Positions 17,507 through 24,586 of a stretch of DNA of 64,000 nt are shown piece after piece; the first letter of the stretch is position 1; every line of letters begins with the position of its first letter. A program made the position numbers and the translations under genes. The stretch lies in NCBI GenBank assembly GCA_023230565.1, contig JALNXD010000013.1, positions 15,792 to 79,791 on the forward strand, given 5' to 3'. Source of the DNA: Syntrophales bacterium. Lineage in GTDB: Bacteria > Desulfobacterota > Syntrophia > Syntrophales > UBA2210. The notes below the pieces were generated by a model. That model saw nothing but the letters and a program-made list of their open reading frames with translations, made no database searches and was not told where the DNA came from.

Positions 17507-17555
17507 GAACGAACTGAAAGTTCTCGGTCAGATAACAAAAAGGGGGAGAAACGGC

Positions 17556-18494
17556 ATGCCCGCGGCAAAAGAATCGTGGATTGAAATCACTGTAAAAACA
17601 CCATCGGAGTTGAGCGACGCGATAGCAAATTTTTTGGAAGAACTGGGGACTAAAGGAGTATTTCAGGAAGAAACAGAGGAGGATTCGTTTAATAACCTTC
17701 CGATCCCGAGGGAGGTCGAAGAATTGAAAGCTTATCTCCCCTATTCTCCCGAATCCGGTACCCGGCTTAAGGAACTCGGCAATTACATTAGCAGCCTTTC
17801 CGAGCTTTTTCCGGAAAAAAGCATTCCGACTTTCTCGACATCAACCATAATAGATCCTGACTGGGCGGAACGGTGGAAAAAATATTTCAAACCACTCCGG
17901 GTAAGCAAAAATATCATCGTGAAACCCACGTGGGAGCGTTACATCCCGGAGGGCAGGGATATTGTAATAGAAATCGATCCGGGAATGGCATTCGGAACTG
18001 GACAGCATGCCTCAACCAGGCTTTGCATAAATGCATTGGAAGAAATAATTCTCAGAGACAGGCCTCATGAACGCTGGGATGTACTTGATGTGGGAACAGG
18101 CACAGGCATTCTGGCAATCTGCTGCATCAAACTTGGTGTCGAACATGTTATGGCGATTGACCTGGATAATCAGGCAATCGAAATAGCAGGAAAAAACATA
18201 GAAATTAACCACGTAGCCGATAAAATCGATATCGTGAATCGCGACGCTTCAATGGTCAGGGGTTCCTTCAACCTCATTGTCGCAAACCTGACGGCACCCA
18301 CACTTATAAACCTGCAGGAGCAACTTGTATCCATGATGAAGCCAGGCGGGTACCTTGTGGCGTCAGGGATCACGGATATGTATATCAATCAGATAGAAAA
18401 AGTTTTCAAGTCGGACAGTATTTCCATTTATGAAAGGCTTGCTGAAAAGGAATGGGTCTGCATTGTATTCAGGAAAAAGGAAAGCCCGCAATGA
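17556..18494 (+). CDS. prmA: Ribosomal protein L11 methyltransferase
   Basis: A 312-residue SAM-dependent methyltransferase that trimethylates lysines of ribosomal protein L11. The PrmA-specific segment DPGMAFGTGQHASTRLCI is followed by SAM motif I LDVGTGTGILAI near residue 190 and the post-motif NLTAPTLI. The ATG has GGGGGAGA about 8 bases upstream. First gene of the prmA-rsmE-RDD operon, divergent from the heme run. Confidence 0.95.
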   Translation: MPAAKESWIEITVKTPSELSDAIANFLEELGTKGVFQEETEEDSFNNLPIPREVEELKAYLPYSPESGTRLKELGNYISSLSELFPEKSIPTFSTSTIIDPDWAERWKKYFKPLRVSKNIIVKPTWERYIPEGRDIVIEIDPGMAFGTGQHASTRLCINALEEIILRDRPHERWDVLDVGTGTGILAICCIKLGVEHVMAIDLDNQAIEIAGKNIEINHVADKIDIVNRDASMVRGSFNLIVANLTAPTLINLQEQLVSMMKPGGYLVASGITDMYINQIEKVFKSDSISIYERLAEKEWVCIVFRKKESPQ

Positions 18495-19270
18495 CAGCAC
18501 CGCGGATATACAGCCCTGGAAAGAAAGATAAAGAAGGATTTATAGAACTCGGAGAAGAAGACTGCCATTACATAAAGCATGTAGTAAGACTCAAGCCGAA
18601 AGACAGTATTATCCTTTTCGATGGCGGCGGCTGCGAGTATCAGGCCGTCATTGACCGGTACACGGAATCAGGCGTTATTCTTCAAATCACCGAGGTTGAA
18701 GCTATAGATACTGATCCGCACGTAAAAATTACAGTTGCCCAGTCGCTTCCCAAAGAAACAAAGATGGATTTTATAATCCGGAAATCAACCGAGCTTGGAG
18801 CATGGAGAATTATCCCTTTTATCTCAGCGAGAAGCGTTCCCCGCCTTACTGAGGAAAAGAAAGCGGCACGTGTAAAAAGGTGGCGAAAAATTGCCGCTGA
18901 AGCGGCCACACAAAGCTTGAGAGTTCATGTACCGCATGTAGATGAGATCGTTCCCTTTGCATCGGCATTGGAAAAGGCCCGCAAAGAAGCCCTGAATATC
19001 ATTTTTTGGGAGGAGGAAACGGAGAAGGGGATAAGAGATATCCTCAATGATACGGCCGTTGAGGGGAAAAAGGATATCATGGTCGTAATTGGGCCGGAAG
19101 GAGGATTCACGCGAGACGAAGCGGCACGAGCCGTTGAAAAGGGATTTTCAAGCGTCCATCTGGGAAGCCGGATTCTTAGAGTTGAAACGGTATCGCTCGC
19201 AGTCCTGGCAATTATTCAGTATGAACTGGGGCTCATCGGTTCGCCGGTAGTAAGGAAAGGCACGTTATGA
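18491..19270 (+). CDS. rsmE: 16S rRNA m3U1498 methyltransferase
   Basis: A 259-residue SPOUT-fold enzyme that methylates N3 of U1498 in 16S rRNA. The C-terminal knot shows MVVIGPEGGFTRDEA, LGSRILRVETVSLAVLA; the N-terminal PUA-like part shows HYIKHVVRLKPKDSI. The ATG at 18491 overlaps the prmA stop (ATGA), so it is preferred over an upstream start at 18452. The prmA-rsmE pairing is common in bacteria. Confidence 0.95.
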   Translation: MTAPRIYSPGKKDKEGFIELGEEDCHYIKHVVRLKPKDSIILFDGGGCEYQAVIDRYTESGVILQITEVEAIDTDPHVKITVAQSLPKETKMDFIIRKSTELGAWRIIPFISARSVPRLTEEKKAARVKRWRKIAAEAATQSLRVHVPHVDEIVPFASALEKARKEALNIIFWEEETEKGIRDILNDTAVEGKKDIMVVIGPEGGFTRDEAARAVEKGFSSVHLGSRILRVETVSLAVLAIIQYELGLIGSPVVRKGTL

Positions 19271-19821
19271 AAAAGTTTGTGTATGGAGGATTCTGGCGCA
19301 GAGCAGTTGCATTCAGCATCGACCATATAATTCTTATAGTATTTATAACCATCCTGAATTTTGCATTGAGAAACGCAGTGCCCTTCATGGATTTTTCTTC
19401 CGATGCATCGGAATGGAGCTTTTCCTTTTTAATACCTTATTTTGGAACCTCCGCAATATTTAACATGATCTATTTTACTTTTTTCCACAGCGCAGGAGGT
19501 CAAACACCCGGCAAGATGCTCCTGGGACTCAAAGTCATAAAGACTTCAGGAGAACCGGTCACACCCGGGGTGGCTTTCCTGAGATGGGCAGGATACCTGA
19601 TTTCAAGAATTGTATTAATGCTGGGATTTCTCTGGGTGGCATTCGATCCAAAAAAACAGGGCTGGCACGACAAGATTGCCGGAACCTATGTGATCAGGAC
19701 AGGCGCCGGAACTGATGAATGGATTTCATACTCGAAATATGACGCTGCAGGAGAATCGCTTTTTGCCGAACACCCTTTTAACGCAGATGCCAAAAATAAG
19801 GAAATCAAATCGGGCGCGTAA
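19267..19821 (+). CDS. RDD family membrane protein
   Basis: A 184-residue protein with an RDD domain: GGFWRRAVAFSIDHIILIVF at the N-terminus carries the conserved Arg and Asp, and the second half has QTPGKMLLGLKVIK, RWAGYLISRIVLM and PKKQGWHDKIAGTYVI. Three or four membrane segments are visible. RDD proteins have no settled general function; some are linked to transport. It starts within the rsmE stop (ATGA) and closes the operon. The following palindrome at 19825-19934 may end transcription. Confidence 0.88.
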   Translation: MKKFVYGGFWRRAVAFSIDHIILIVFITILNFALRNAVPFMDFSSDASEWSFSFLIPYFGTSAIFNMIYFTFFHSAGGQTPGKMLLGLKVIKTSGEPVTPGVAFLRWAGYLISRIVLMLGFLWVAFDPKKQGWHDKIAGTYVIRTGAGTDEWISYSKYDAAGESLFAEHPFNADAKNKEIKSGA

Positions 19822-19824
19822 CTG

Positions 19825-19934
19825 TAATTGGGGACGGGTTCCAACTTTAATTGGGGACGGGTTCCTATTTCCTGGAATATTTTAATCTTGGCTGAAAGAC
19901 TTGATCAGGAAATAGGAACCCGTCCCCAATTAAA
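19825..19934. repeat. 29-bp-arm palindrome plus a direct partial copy
   Basis: Left arm 19846-19874 and right arm 19906-19934 are perfect reverse complements over 29 bases, around a 31-base spacer. The arm contains AATTGGGGACGGGTTCC and ends TATTTCCTG. A further direct copy of TAATTGGGGACGGGTTCC lies at 19825-19842. It resembles REP-type elements mobilised by RAYT transposases, but no such transposase is in the window. Confidence 0.8.
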
Positions 19935-19964
19935 TGTGTTCCCGATTTCCGGCATGAAAAAGGC

Positions 19965-19991
19965 TTGACAAAAACAGGCAGATCGGATAAT
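19965..19991 (+). promoter_or_regulatory. Promoter for tRNA-Phe
   Basis: TTGACA at 19965-19970 and GATAAT at 19986-19991, 15 bases apart. Start expected near 19998, about 17 bases before the tRNA. Confidence 0.55.
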
Positions 19992-20014
19992 CAACAATGC
20001 CTCAACGGGACCGT

Positions 20015-20090
20015 GGGTCGGTAGCTCAGTCGGTAGAGCACGGGACTGAAAATCCCGGTGTCGGCAGTTCGATTCTGCCCTGACCCACCA
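20015..20090 (+). tRNA. tRNA-Phe (GAA)
   Basis: A 76-base cloverleaf. The 7-bp acceptor stem GGGTCGG pairs with CTGACCC (one G-U). The D arm reads AGCTCAGTCGGTAGAGC. The anticodon stem-loop GGGACTGAAAATCCC gives anticodon GAA. The T arm has GGCAGTTCGATTCTGCC, and the CCA end is encoded. Confidence 0.97.
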
Positions 20091-20099
20091 TGGATATCA

Positions 20100-20133
20100 A
20101 GAGGTTAGCCATTGCGGTTAACCTCTTTTTTTG
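20100..20133 (+). terminator. Rho-independent terminator after tRNA-Phe
   Basis: A 10-bp stem with GAGGTTAGCC pairing to CGGTTAACCTC (one G-U, loop about five bases) followed by a run of seven or eight T. Positioned 10 bases after the tRNA. Confidence 0.8.
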
Positions 20134-20309
20134 TCTCAATTTGATGTACTGTGCCCGAAATTGTGCCCGCTTGGGATTTTAGATACCATGGTTCGTCACG
20201 AACTACAGCAGAAACACTTAACTGATCAAATGTTCCAGATTCAAACGCACGATGAAAAGAAAACAAAGATTTTATGCGAAACATCCCTGCCCCGTGTCAG
20301 ATTCGTCAA
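20134..20309. other. Intergenic region after tRNA-Phe, possible integration scar
   Basis: No gene is supported here. The sequence carries TGTGCCCG twice, 13 bases apart, next to the tRNA 3' end. The neighbouring phage-type regulators make an old tRNA-targeted integration possible, but no integrase or duplicated tRNA end is visible. Confidence 0.3.
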
Positions 20310-20885
20310 TTATGTAATCCTGGAGATACGATCGCGCAACGATGCTATTTCATTTTTCAATTCTTCCAACCGGATGTCGTACTGATTGAACTTCCTTTCC
20401 AACTCATTTTCAGATTCTTCAGACCTTTCCCCCTTTAACACTCCCGCGAAAGCCGCAATTGTCGTACGAAGCGCTGTTGCATAGGAAGTAGCCGACCCGA
20501 GAATGCCGGCAGCCCGCATAAGGTCTTCGGCGATTTCACTTCCGAAAGATGAATATTCAGGTTTAGCTTCGGTTACCGAAGACATGCCAGACTGCATTTC
20601 TTCAGATTTCTTTTCTCCGCAGATTTCAGGATACTTATAGCGTGCTCCCGGCCAGGGTTCGCCCTCACCTTTAAGAAGCCAGGCCGGACTGAAACCGTAT
20701 CGAAGAGAAAGCGTCTCTACTACCGAAGCTTTAATGACACCGCCTCCTTTTCTGTAAAGCGCAAGAGTATTATCGCTGATTCCCAGAATATGTGCGAGGT
20801 CGACATCCCGTATCCCCTTTTCGAACAACTGATCTTCCTTGACGACAGAAAGAGACCACGCAATTCTTTCGTGTAAACTTTTCAC
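20310..20885 (-). CDS. Phage CI-like repressor with C-terminal coiled coil
   Basis: A 191-residue protein. The N-terminus is a helix-turn-helix of the bacteriophage CI repressor type (RDVDLAHILGISDNTLALYRKGGGVIKASVVETLSLRYGFSPAWLLKGEGEPWPG). The C-terminal third (about residues 155-191) is a charged coiled coil. No LexA/S24 protease domain is present, so SOS-type self-cleavage is not expected. The start is GTG with GGGGGC just upstream. It is divergent from a Ner-like gene across 200 bp, as in Mu-type lysis/lysogeny switches. No other phage genes are nearby. Confidence 0.75.
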   Translation of the reverse strand: MKSLHERIAWSLSVVKEDQLFEKGIRDVDLAHILGISDNTLALYRKGGGVIKASVVETLSLRYGFSPAWLLKGEGEPWPGARYKYPEICGEKKSEEMQSGMSSVTEAKPEYSSFGSEIAEDLMRAAGILGSATSYATALRTTIAAFAGVLKGERSEESENELERKFNQYDIRLEELKNEIASLRDRISRIT

Positions 20886-21019
20886 ATTGCCCCCATTTTT
20901 TACCTTACAATAGTTCTATGGTCGTGTATATTCTTAAATTATTTCAATTACGCTACCTGAATAGTTCAACATACTTCAAAGTTGTTCCAAATTATTTTGA
21001 TTGAATTCGAATATTTTTA

Positions 21020-21049
21020 TTGACACACGCATTTTTTTAATTTTATAAA
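21020..21049 (+). promoter_or_regulatory. Promoter for the Ner-like gene
   Basis: TTGACA at 21020-21025 and TATAAA at 21044-21049, 18 bases apart. Just downstream, AAGTGTTC (21056-21063) and GAGCACTT form an imperfect inverted repeat that could be an operator overlapping the ribosome site. The operator is a guess. Confidence 0.55.
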
Positions 21050-21086
21050 TCCTTCAAGTGTTCATTATCTTGTCAAGGGAGCACTT

Positions 21087-21389
21087 ATGAAAAAATACGG
21101 CCGGGATTTCAGCCCCATCGAAATCAGAATCGCAATGCTCCGCAAAGGCGTTACGCAATCTTTCATTGCCAGGTCTGCCAATGTGAGCCCTTCGGCAATA
21201 CGGCATGTTATTGAAGGCACCCATGTCTCTCACAAAATCCGGCAGGCAATCGCCGACGCCCTGGAAATAGACATAAAAAAAATATGGCCTTCAGTGTACC
21301 TCTACGGCAATGGCCCCCGCAAGGCCGGCCGTCCCTCCCGCTCGCTTCCGAACACAGGGCATGGACGAAAAAAAAAGGAACCGTTCTGA
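21087..21389 (+). CDS. Ner/Nlp-like DNA-binding protein
   Basis: A 100-residue small regulator. Residues 13-70 (IRIAMLRKGVTQSFIARSANVSPSAIRHVI ... IRQAIADALEIDIKKIWPSVY) match the Ner/Nlp helix-turn-helix pattern, including the family ending IADAL-x-x-x-x-x-x-IWPS-x-Y. A basic tail follows. In Mu-like phages Ner turns off early and repressor transcription. The ATG has AAGGGAG about 6 bases upstream and a strong promoter. With the divergent CI-like gene it looks like an isolated phage switch. Confidence 0.75.
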   Translation: MKKYGRDFSPIEIRIAMLRKGVTQSFIARSANVSPSAIRHVIEGTHVSHKIRQAIADALEIDIKKIWPSVYLYGNGPRKAGRPSRSLPNTGHGRKKKEPF

Positions 21390-21521
21390 ATCTTTGTTAA
21401 ATTAGGTATTCTTTTAAACCAATTACTTACTTGTTGCAATCGATAAACCAGAAATAATATTTAAAAAACAATTATTTTATATGACTCAGATCACGCAGAG
21501 TTCACGGTTCTGAAAGTGTTT

Positions 21522-21550
21522 TTGCCAAAAAATTGTATATGTACTATAGT
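21522..21550 (+). promoter_or_regulatory. Promoter for the CheB-CheR gene
   Basis: TTGCCA at 21522-21527 and TATAGT at 21545-21550, 17 bases apart, about 40 bases before the start codon. The surrounding gap (21390-21592) is AT-rich and holds no gene. Confidence 0.5.
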
Positions 21551-21592
21551 ATAATCAATATAAAATAAAATAACACGAAAGAACGGTCAGTT

Positions 21593-24580
21593 ATGAAAGA
21601 AGCCAGGAAAGCGGCAAAGGGTCAAAAAAATAAGGCGGCGACTCCCCCAAAGAGCACAGCCCCCGTGCCTGACAAAAAGCCCTTCCACATTGTCGCCGTG
21701 GGCGCGTCCGCGGGAAGCGTCGATGCCTTCGAACGCTTCTTCACTCATGTGCCGGCCGATACAGGGATGGCCTTCGTGCTGGTCACCAACCTGAAACCCG
21801 ACCATGTCAGCCTCATGACGGAACTGGTGCAGCGCTGGACGGACATGGAGGTCCACCAGGCGGAAGACAACATGCCGGTCGAACCGGACCATGTCTATAG
21901 CATACCGCCCAACTGCTATCTCGCCATATCGCAGGGGGCGCTCCATCTTCTGGAGCCGGTGGACGACGGCAACCTGCGGCTTCCCATCAACTATTTTCTC
22001 CGGTCTCTTGCCCAGGATCAGGGTGACCGGGCAATCGGCGTCATCCTTTCCGGAATGGGAAGCGACGGCTCCGTCGGCATCAAGGCGATAAAGGAACATC
22101 TGGGCCTGGTGATCGTGCAGCATCCCGATACGAGTCCCTTCAACAGCATGCCCAGATCCGCCGTCGCAACGGGCCTGGCCGATTTCATCGTGACGCCCGA
22201 AGAAATGGGCGATCTCATTGTCGATTTTGTGAGGCAGCAGAAAGAAACGGTCAGGCCCGGAAAAGACCGCTGGAGTCTCCCGGGCGATCTGAAGAAGATC
22301 CACCTGCTTCTTCGCAACCATACGGGGCACGATTTTTCCTCCTACAAACAAAGCACCATAAAACGGCGCATCGACCGGCGCATGCACCTCCACAAGATCG
22401 ACGAGCCCTCACGATACATCAAATTTCTGCAGAAAAATCCGAAAGAAATCAACGATCTCTTCCGGGAGCTCCTGATCGGAGTCACGACCTTCTTCAGAGA
22501 CCGGGAGGCCTTCGAGGAACTCAAAGCGCATCTGAAGCAGCACATCAAAGAAATGAAGGAAGAAGAGGCATTCAGGGTCTGGATTCTGGGCTGCGCCAGC
22601 GGCGAAGAGGCGTACTCCGTCGCCATCATCATAAAGGAAATCGTCGATGCACTCGACCGCAGCCTGTCCATTCAGCTTTTTGCCACCGATATCGACGACC
22701 GGGCAATCGAAACGGCCCGCGTTGGCCTTTACCCGGAAGGCATTGCCACCGATGTGGGCACTGAACGGCTGAACTGTTACTTCATCAAAGAAGACGGCAG
22801 CTTCCGTATAAAAAAAGAAATACGGGAGATGCTGGTCTTTGCGCCCCAGGACGCGATCAAGGACCCCCCCTTCACCAAGCTCGATCTCGTCTGCTGCCGG
22901 AATCTTCTTATCTATCTCGAATCGGACCTGCAGAAGAAACTGCTGAATGTGTTCCATTACGCCTTGAAACCGCAGGGCCTTCTTTTTCTGGGCACCTCGG
23001 AGTCGATCGGCAGCGGGGCGGACCTCTTCTCGGTGGCCGATAAAAAATGGAAGATATTCAAACGGCGGCAGACGGCCGATATGAACCGCCCGGTTCTGGA
23101 CTATATTCAATTTCCCATAACCGAAAATCTGCAAAGGGCGGCTGCAGAAAAGGTGCCGCTGCATCGGCCCAAGGCAGGCATGGCCCACCTTGTAGAGCAG
23201 AATCTGCTAAAGCATTATATCCCCGCCTGCATGATTATCACCGGCAGGGGAAAGGTCGTCTATATCCACGGCCGGACCGGCAAGTACCTGGAACCGGCCC
23301 AGGGCGAGGCGGACATGAATATATTTCAAATGGCCCGGGAAGGTTTGAAAACGGAACTGCTGCCGGCAGTGCAGTCCGCCCTCGCCAACGGGGAAGAGGT
23401 GGTCAGAGAGGGAATCCAAATCAAGACCAACGGTTTTTTCCAGACCGTCAATCTTACGGTGGCACACATTGCCGAACCGGACCCCCTGCAGGGGCACCTG
23501 ATGGTGTTTTTCAAAGACAGGAACGAGCCGCAGGAGGAGACCCCATCGGCCGGTGCCGGGAAGGGCCGGGACAGAGGCCGCGAAAAGATGGAACGGGAGC
23601 TCCAATACACAAAGGAAAGCCTTCAGAGCACCATCGAAGAGATGGAGACCACCAATGAAGAACTCAAGTCGGCCAACGAGGAACTCCAGTCGACCAACGA
23701 AGAGCTGCAGAGCGCCAATGAAGAGCTGGAAACCTCAAAGGAAGAACTGCAGTCCCTGAATGAAGAGATCGTCACCGTCAATAACGAACTCCAGGAGAAG
23801 AATGCCGAGCTCGTCAAGGCGAACAACGACATGAAGAATCTGCTCGACAGCATAGAGATTCCCACCATCTTTCTCGACAACGATCTGAACATTACCCGCT
23901 TTACCAGCCACGCCCACGAGCTTTTCAACCTGATCCCTTCAGACGTGGGGCGCCCGCTCGCGCATATCGTCTCCAACCTGAAGGACAAGGAATCGATCAA
24001 ACCGGCAAAGGCGGTGCTGAGGGACCTTTCCTACCGCGAGCGGGAGGTGGAGACCGAAGACGGCCGCTGGTACAAGATGTGGATCTTCCCCTACCGCACT
24101 TCAAAAAATGTTATCGAGGGCCTGGTCATCACCTTCCTTGACATCCATACACAGAAGACCGGTACAGAAGAGATAGCGAAGCTGAACCGGCGCATCGAAG
24201 GGGCAAGAAAATATGCCCAGAGCATCATCGATACGGTGCGGGAGGCCCTCGTCATCCTCGATCCGGATCTCAGGGTCGTTTCGGCAAACCGTTCCTTTTA
24301 CCGTATTTTCGGCCTTACGGAAGAAAACGCGCAAGGACAGCCGATCTCCAACCTTTCAAAGGGCCTGTGGGACAAGCCGGAACTCCTGCATTTATTGAAA
24401 GAGATCATTCCCGAAGACAAGACCTTCGACGATTTCGAGATTGAATTCGCCCCGCCCGGGCGGGAGCCGCACAAGATCGTGCTCAACGCCCGGCTGGATC
24501 CATTCCGAAGAGGGGACCAAAGGCCGGCTGCTTCTGGCCATGGAGGAACGGGCGCACTGATAAGCACTATCCAAGACTGA
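21593..24580 (+). CDS. CheB-CheR-PAS fusion, 3' frameshift
   Basis: About 995 residues. Order: CheB methylesterase-like domain (about 30-215), CheR methyltransferase domain (about 240-500: GHDFSSYKQSTIKRRIDRRM, WILGCASGEEAYS, LDLVCCRNLLIYL), a PAS-like segment, a long NEEL-type coiled coil (about 675-745), and two PAS domains. In CheB the Ser (VGASAGS) and Asp (GMGSDGS) are present, but the catalytic His of the usual VQH is Asn here (VTNLKPDH). Methylesterase activity is therefore doubtful. The last 25 codons look frameshifted: one extra base near 24495 would restore a PAS ending (EEGTKGRLLLAMEE) with stop at 24558-24560. It is followed 6 bp on by the kinase gene. Confidence 0.88.
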   Translation: MKEARKAAKGQKNKAATPPKSTAPVPDKKPFHIVAVGASAGSVDAFERFFTHVPADTGMAFVLVTNLKPDHVSLMTELVQRWTDMEVHQAEDNMPVEPDHVYSIPPNCYLAISQGALHLLEPVDDGNLRLPINYFLRSLAQDQGDRAIGVILSGMGSDGSVGIKAIKEHLGLVIVQHPDTSPFNSMPRSAVATGLADFIVTPEEMGDLIVDFVRQQKETVRPGKDRWSLPGDLKKIHLLLRNHTGHDFSSYKQSTIKRRIDRRMHLHKIDEPSRYIKFLQKNPKEINDLFRELLIGVTTFFRDREAFEELKAHLKQHIKEMKEEEAFRVWILGCASGEEAYSVAIIIKEIVDALDRSLSIQLFATDIDDRAIETARVGLYPEGIATDVGTERLNCYFIKEDGSFRIKKEIREMLVFAPQDAIKDPPFTKLDLVCCRNLLIYLESDLQKKLLNVFHYALKPQGLLFLGTSESIGSGADLFSVADKKWKIFKRRQTADMNRPVLDYIQFPITENLQRAAAEKVPLHRPKAGMAHLVEQNLLKHYIPACMIITGRGKVVYIHGRTGKYLEPAQGEADMNIFQMAREGLKTELLPAVQSALANGEEVVREGIQIKTNGFFQTVNLTVAHIAEPDPLQGHLMVFFKDRNEPQEETPSAGAGKGRDRGREKMERELQYTKESLQSTIEEMETTNEELKSANEELQSTNEELQSANEELETSKEELQSLNEEIVTVNNELQEKNAELVKANNDMKNLLDSIEIPTIFLDNDLNITRFTSHAHELFNLIPSDVGRPLAHIVSNLKDKESIKPAKAVLRDLSYREREVETEDGRWYKMWIFPYRTSKNVIEGLVITFLDIHTQKTGTEEIAKLNRRIEGARKYAQSIIDTVREALVILDPDLRVVSANRSFYRIFGLTEENAQGQPISNLSKGLWDKPELLHLLKEIIPEDKTFDDFEIEFAPPGREPHKIVLNARLDPFRRGDQRPAASGHGGTGALISTIQD

Positions 24581-24586
24581 GGAACA

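Noticed and set aside
20131..20385. An 84-codon plus-strand frame after tRNA-Phe
   Set aside because: No ribosome site or family, and it overlaps the 3' end of the CI-like repressor gene in antisense.
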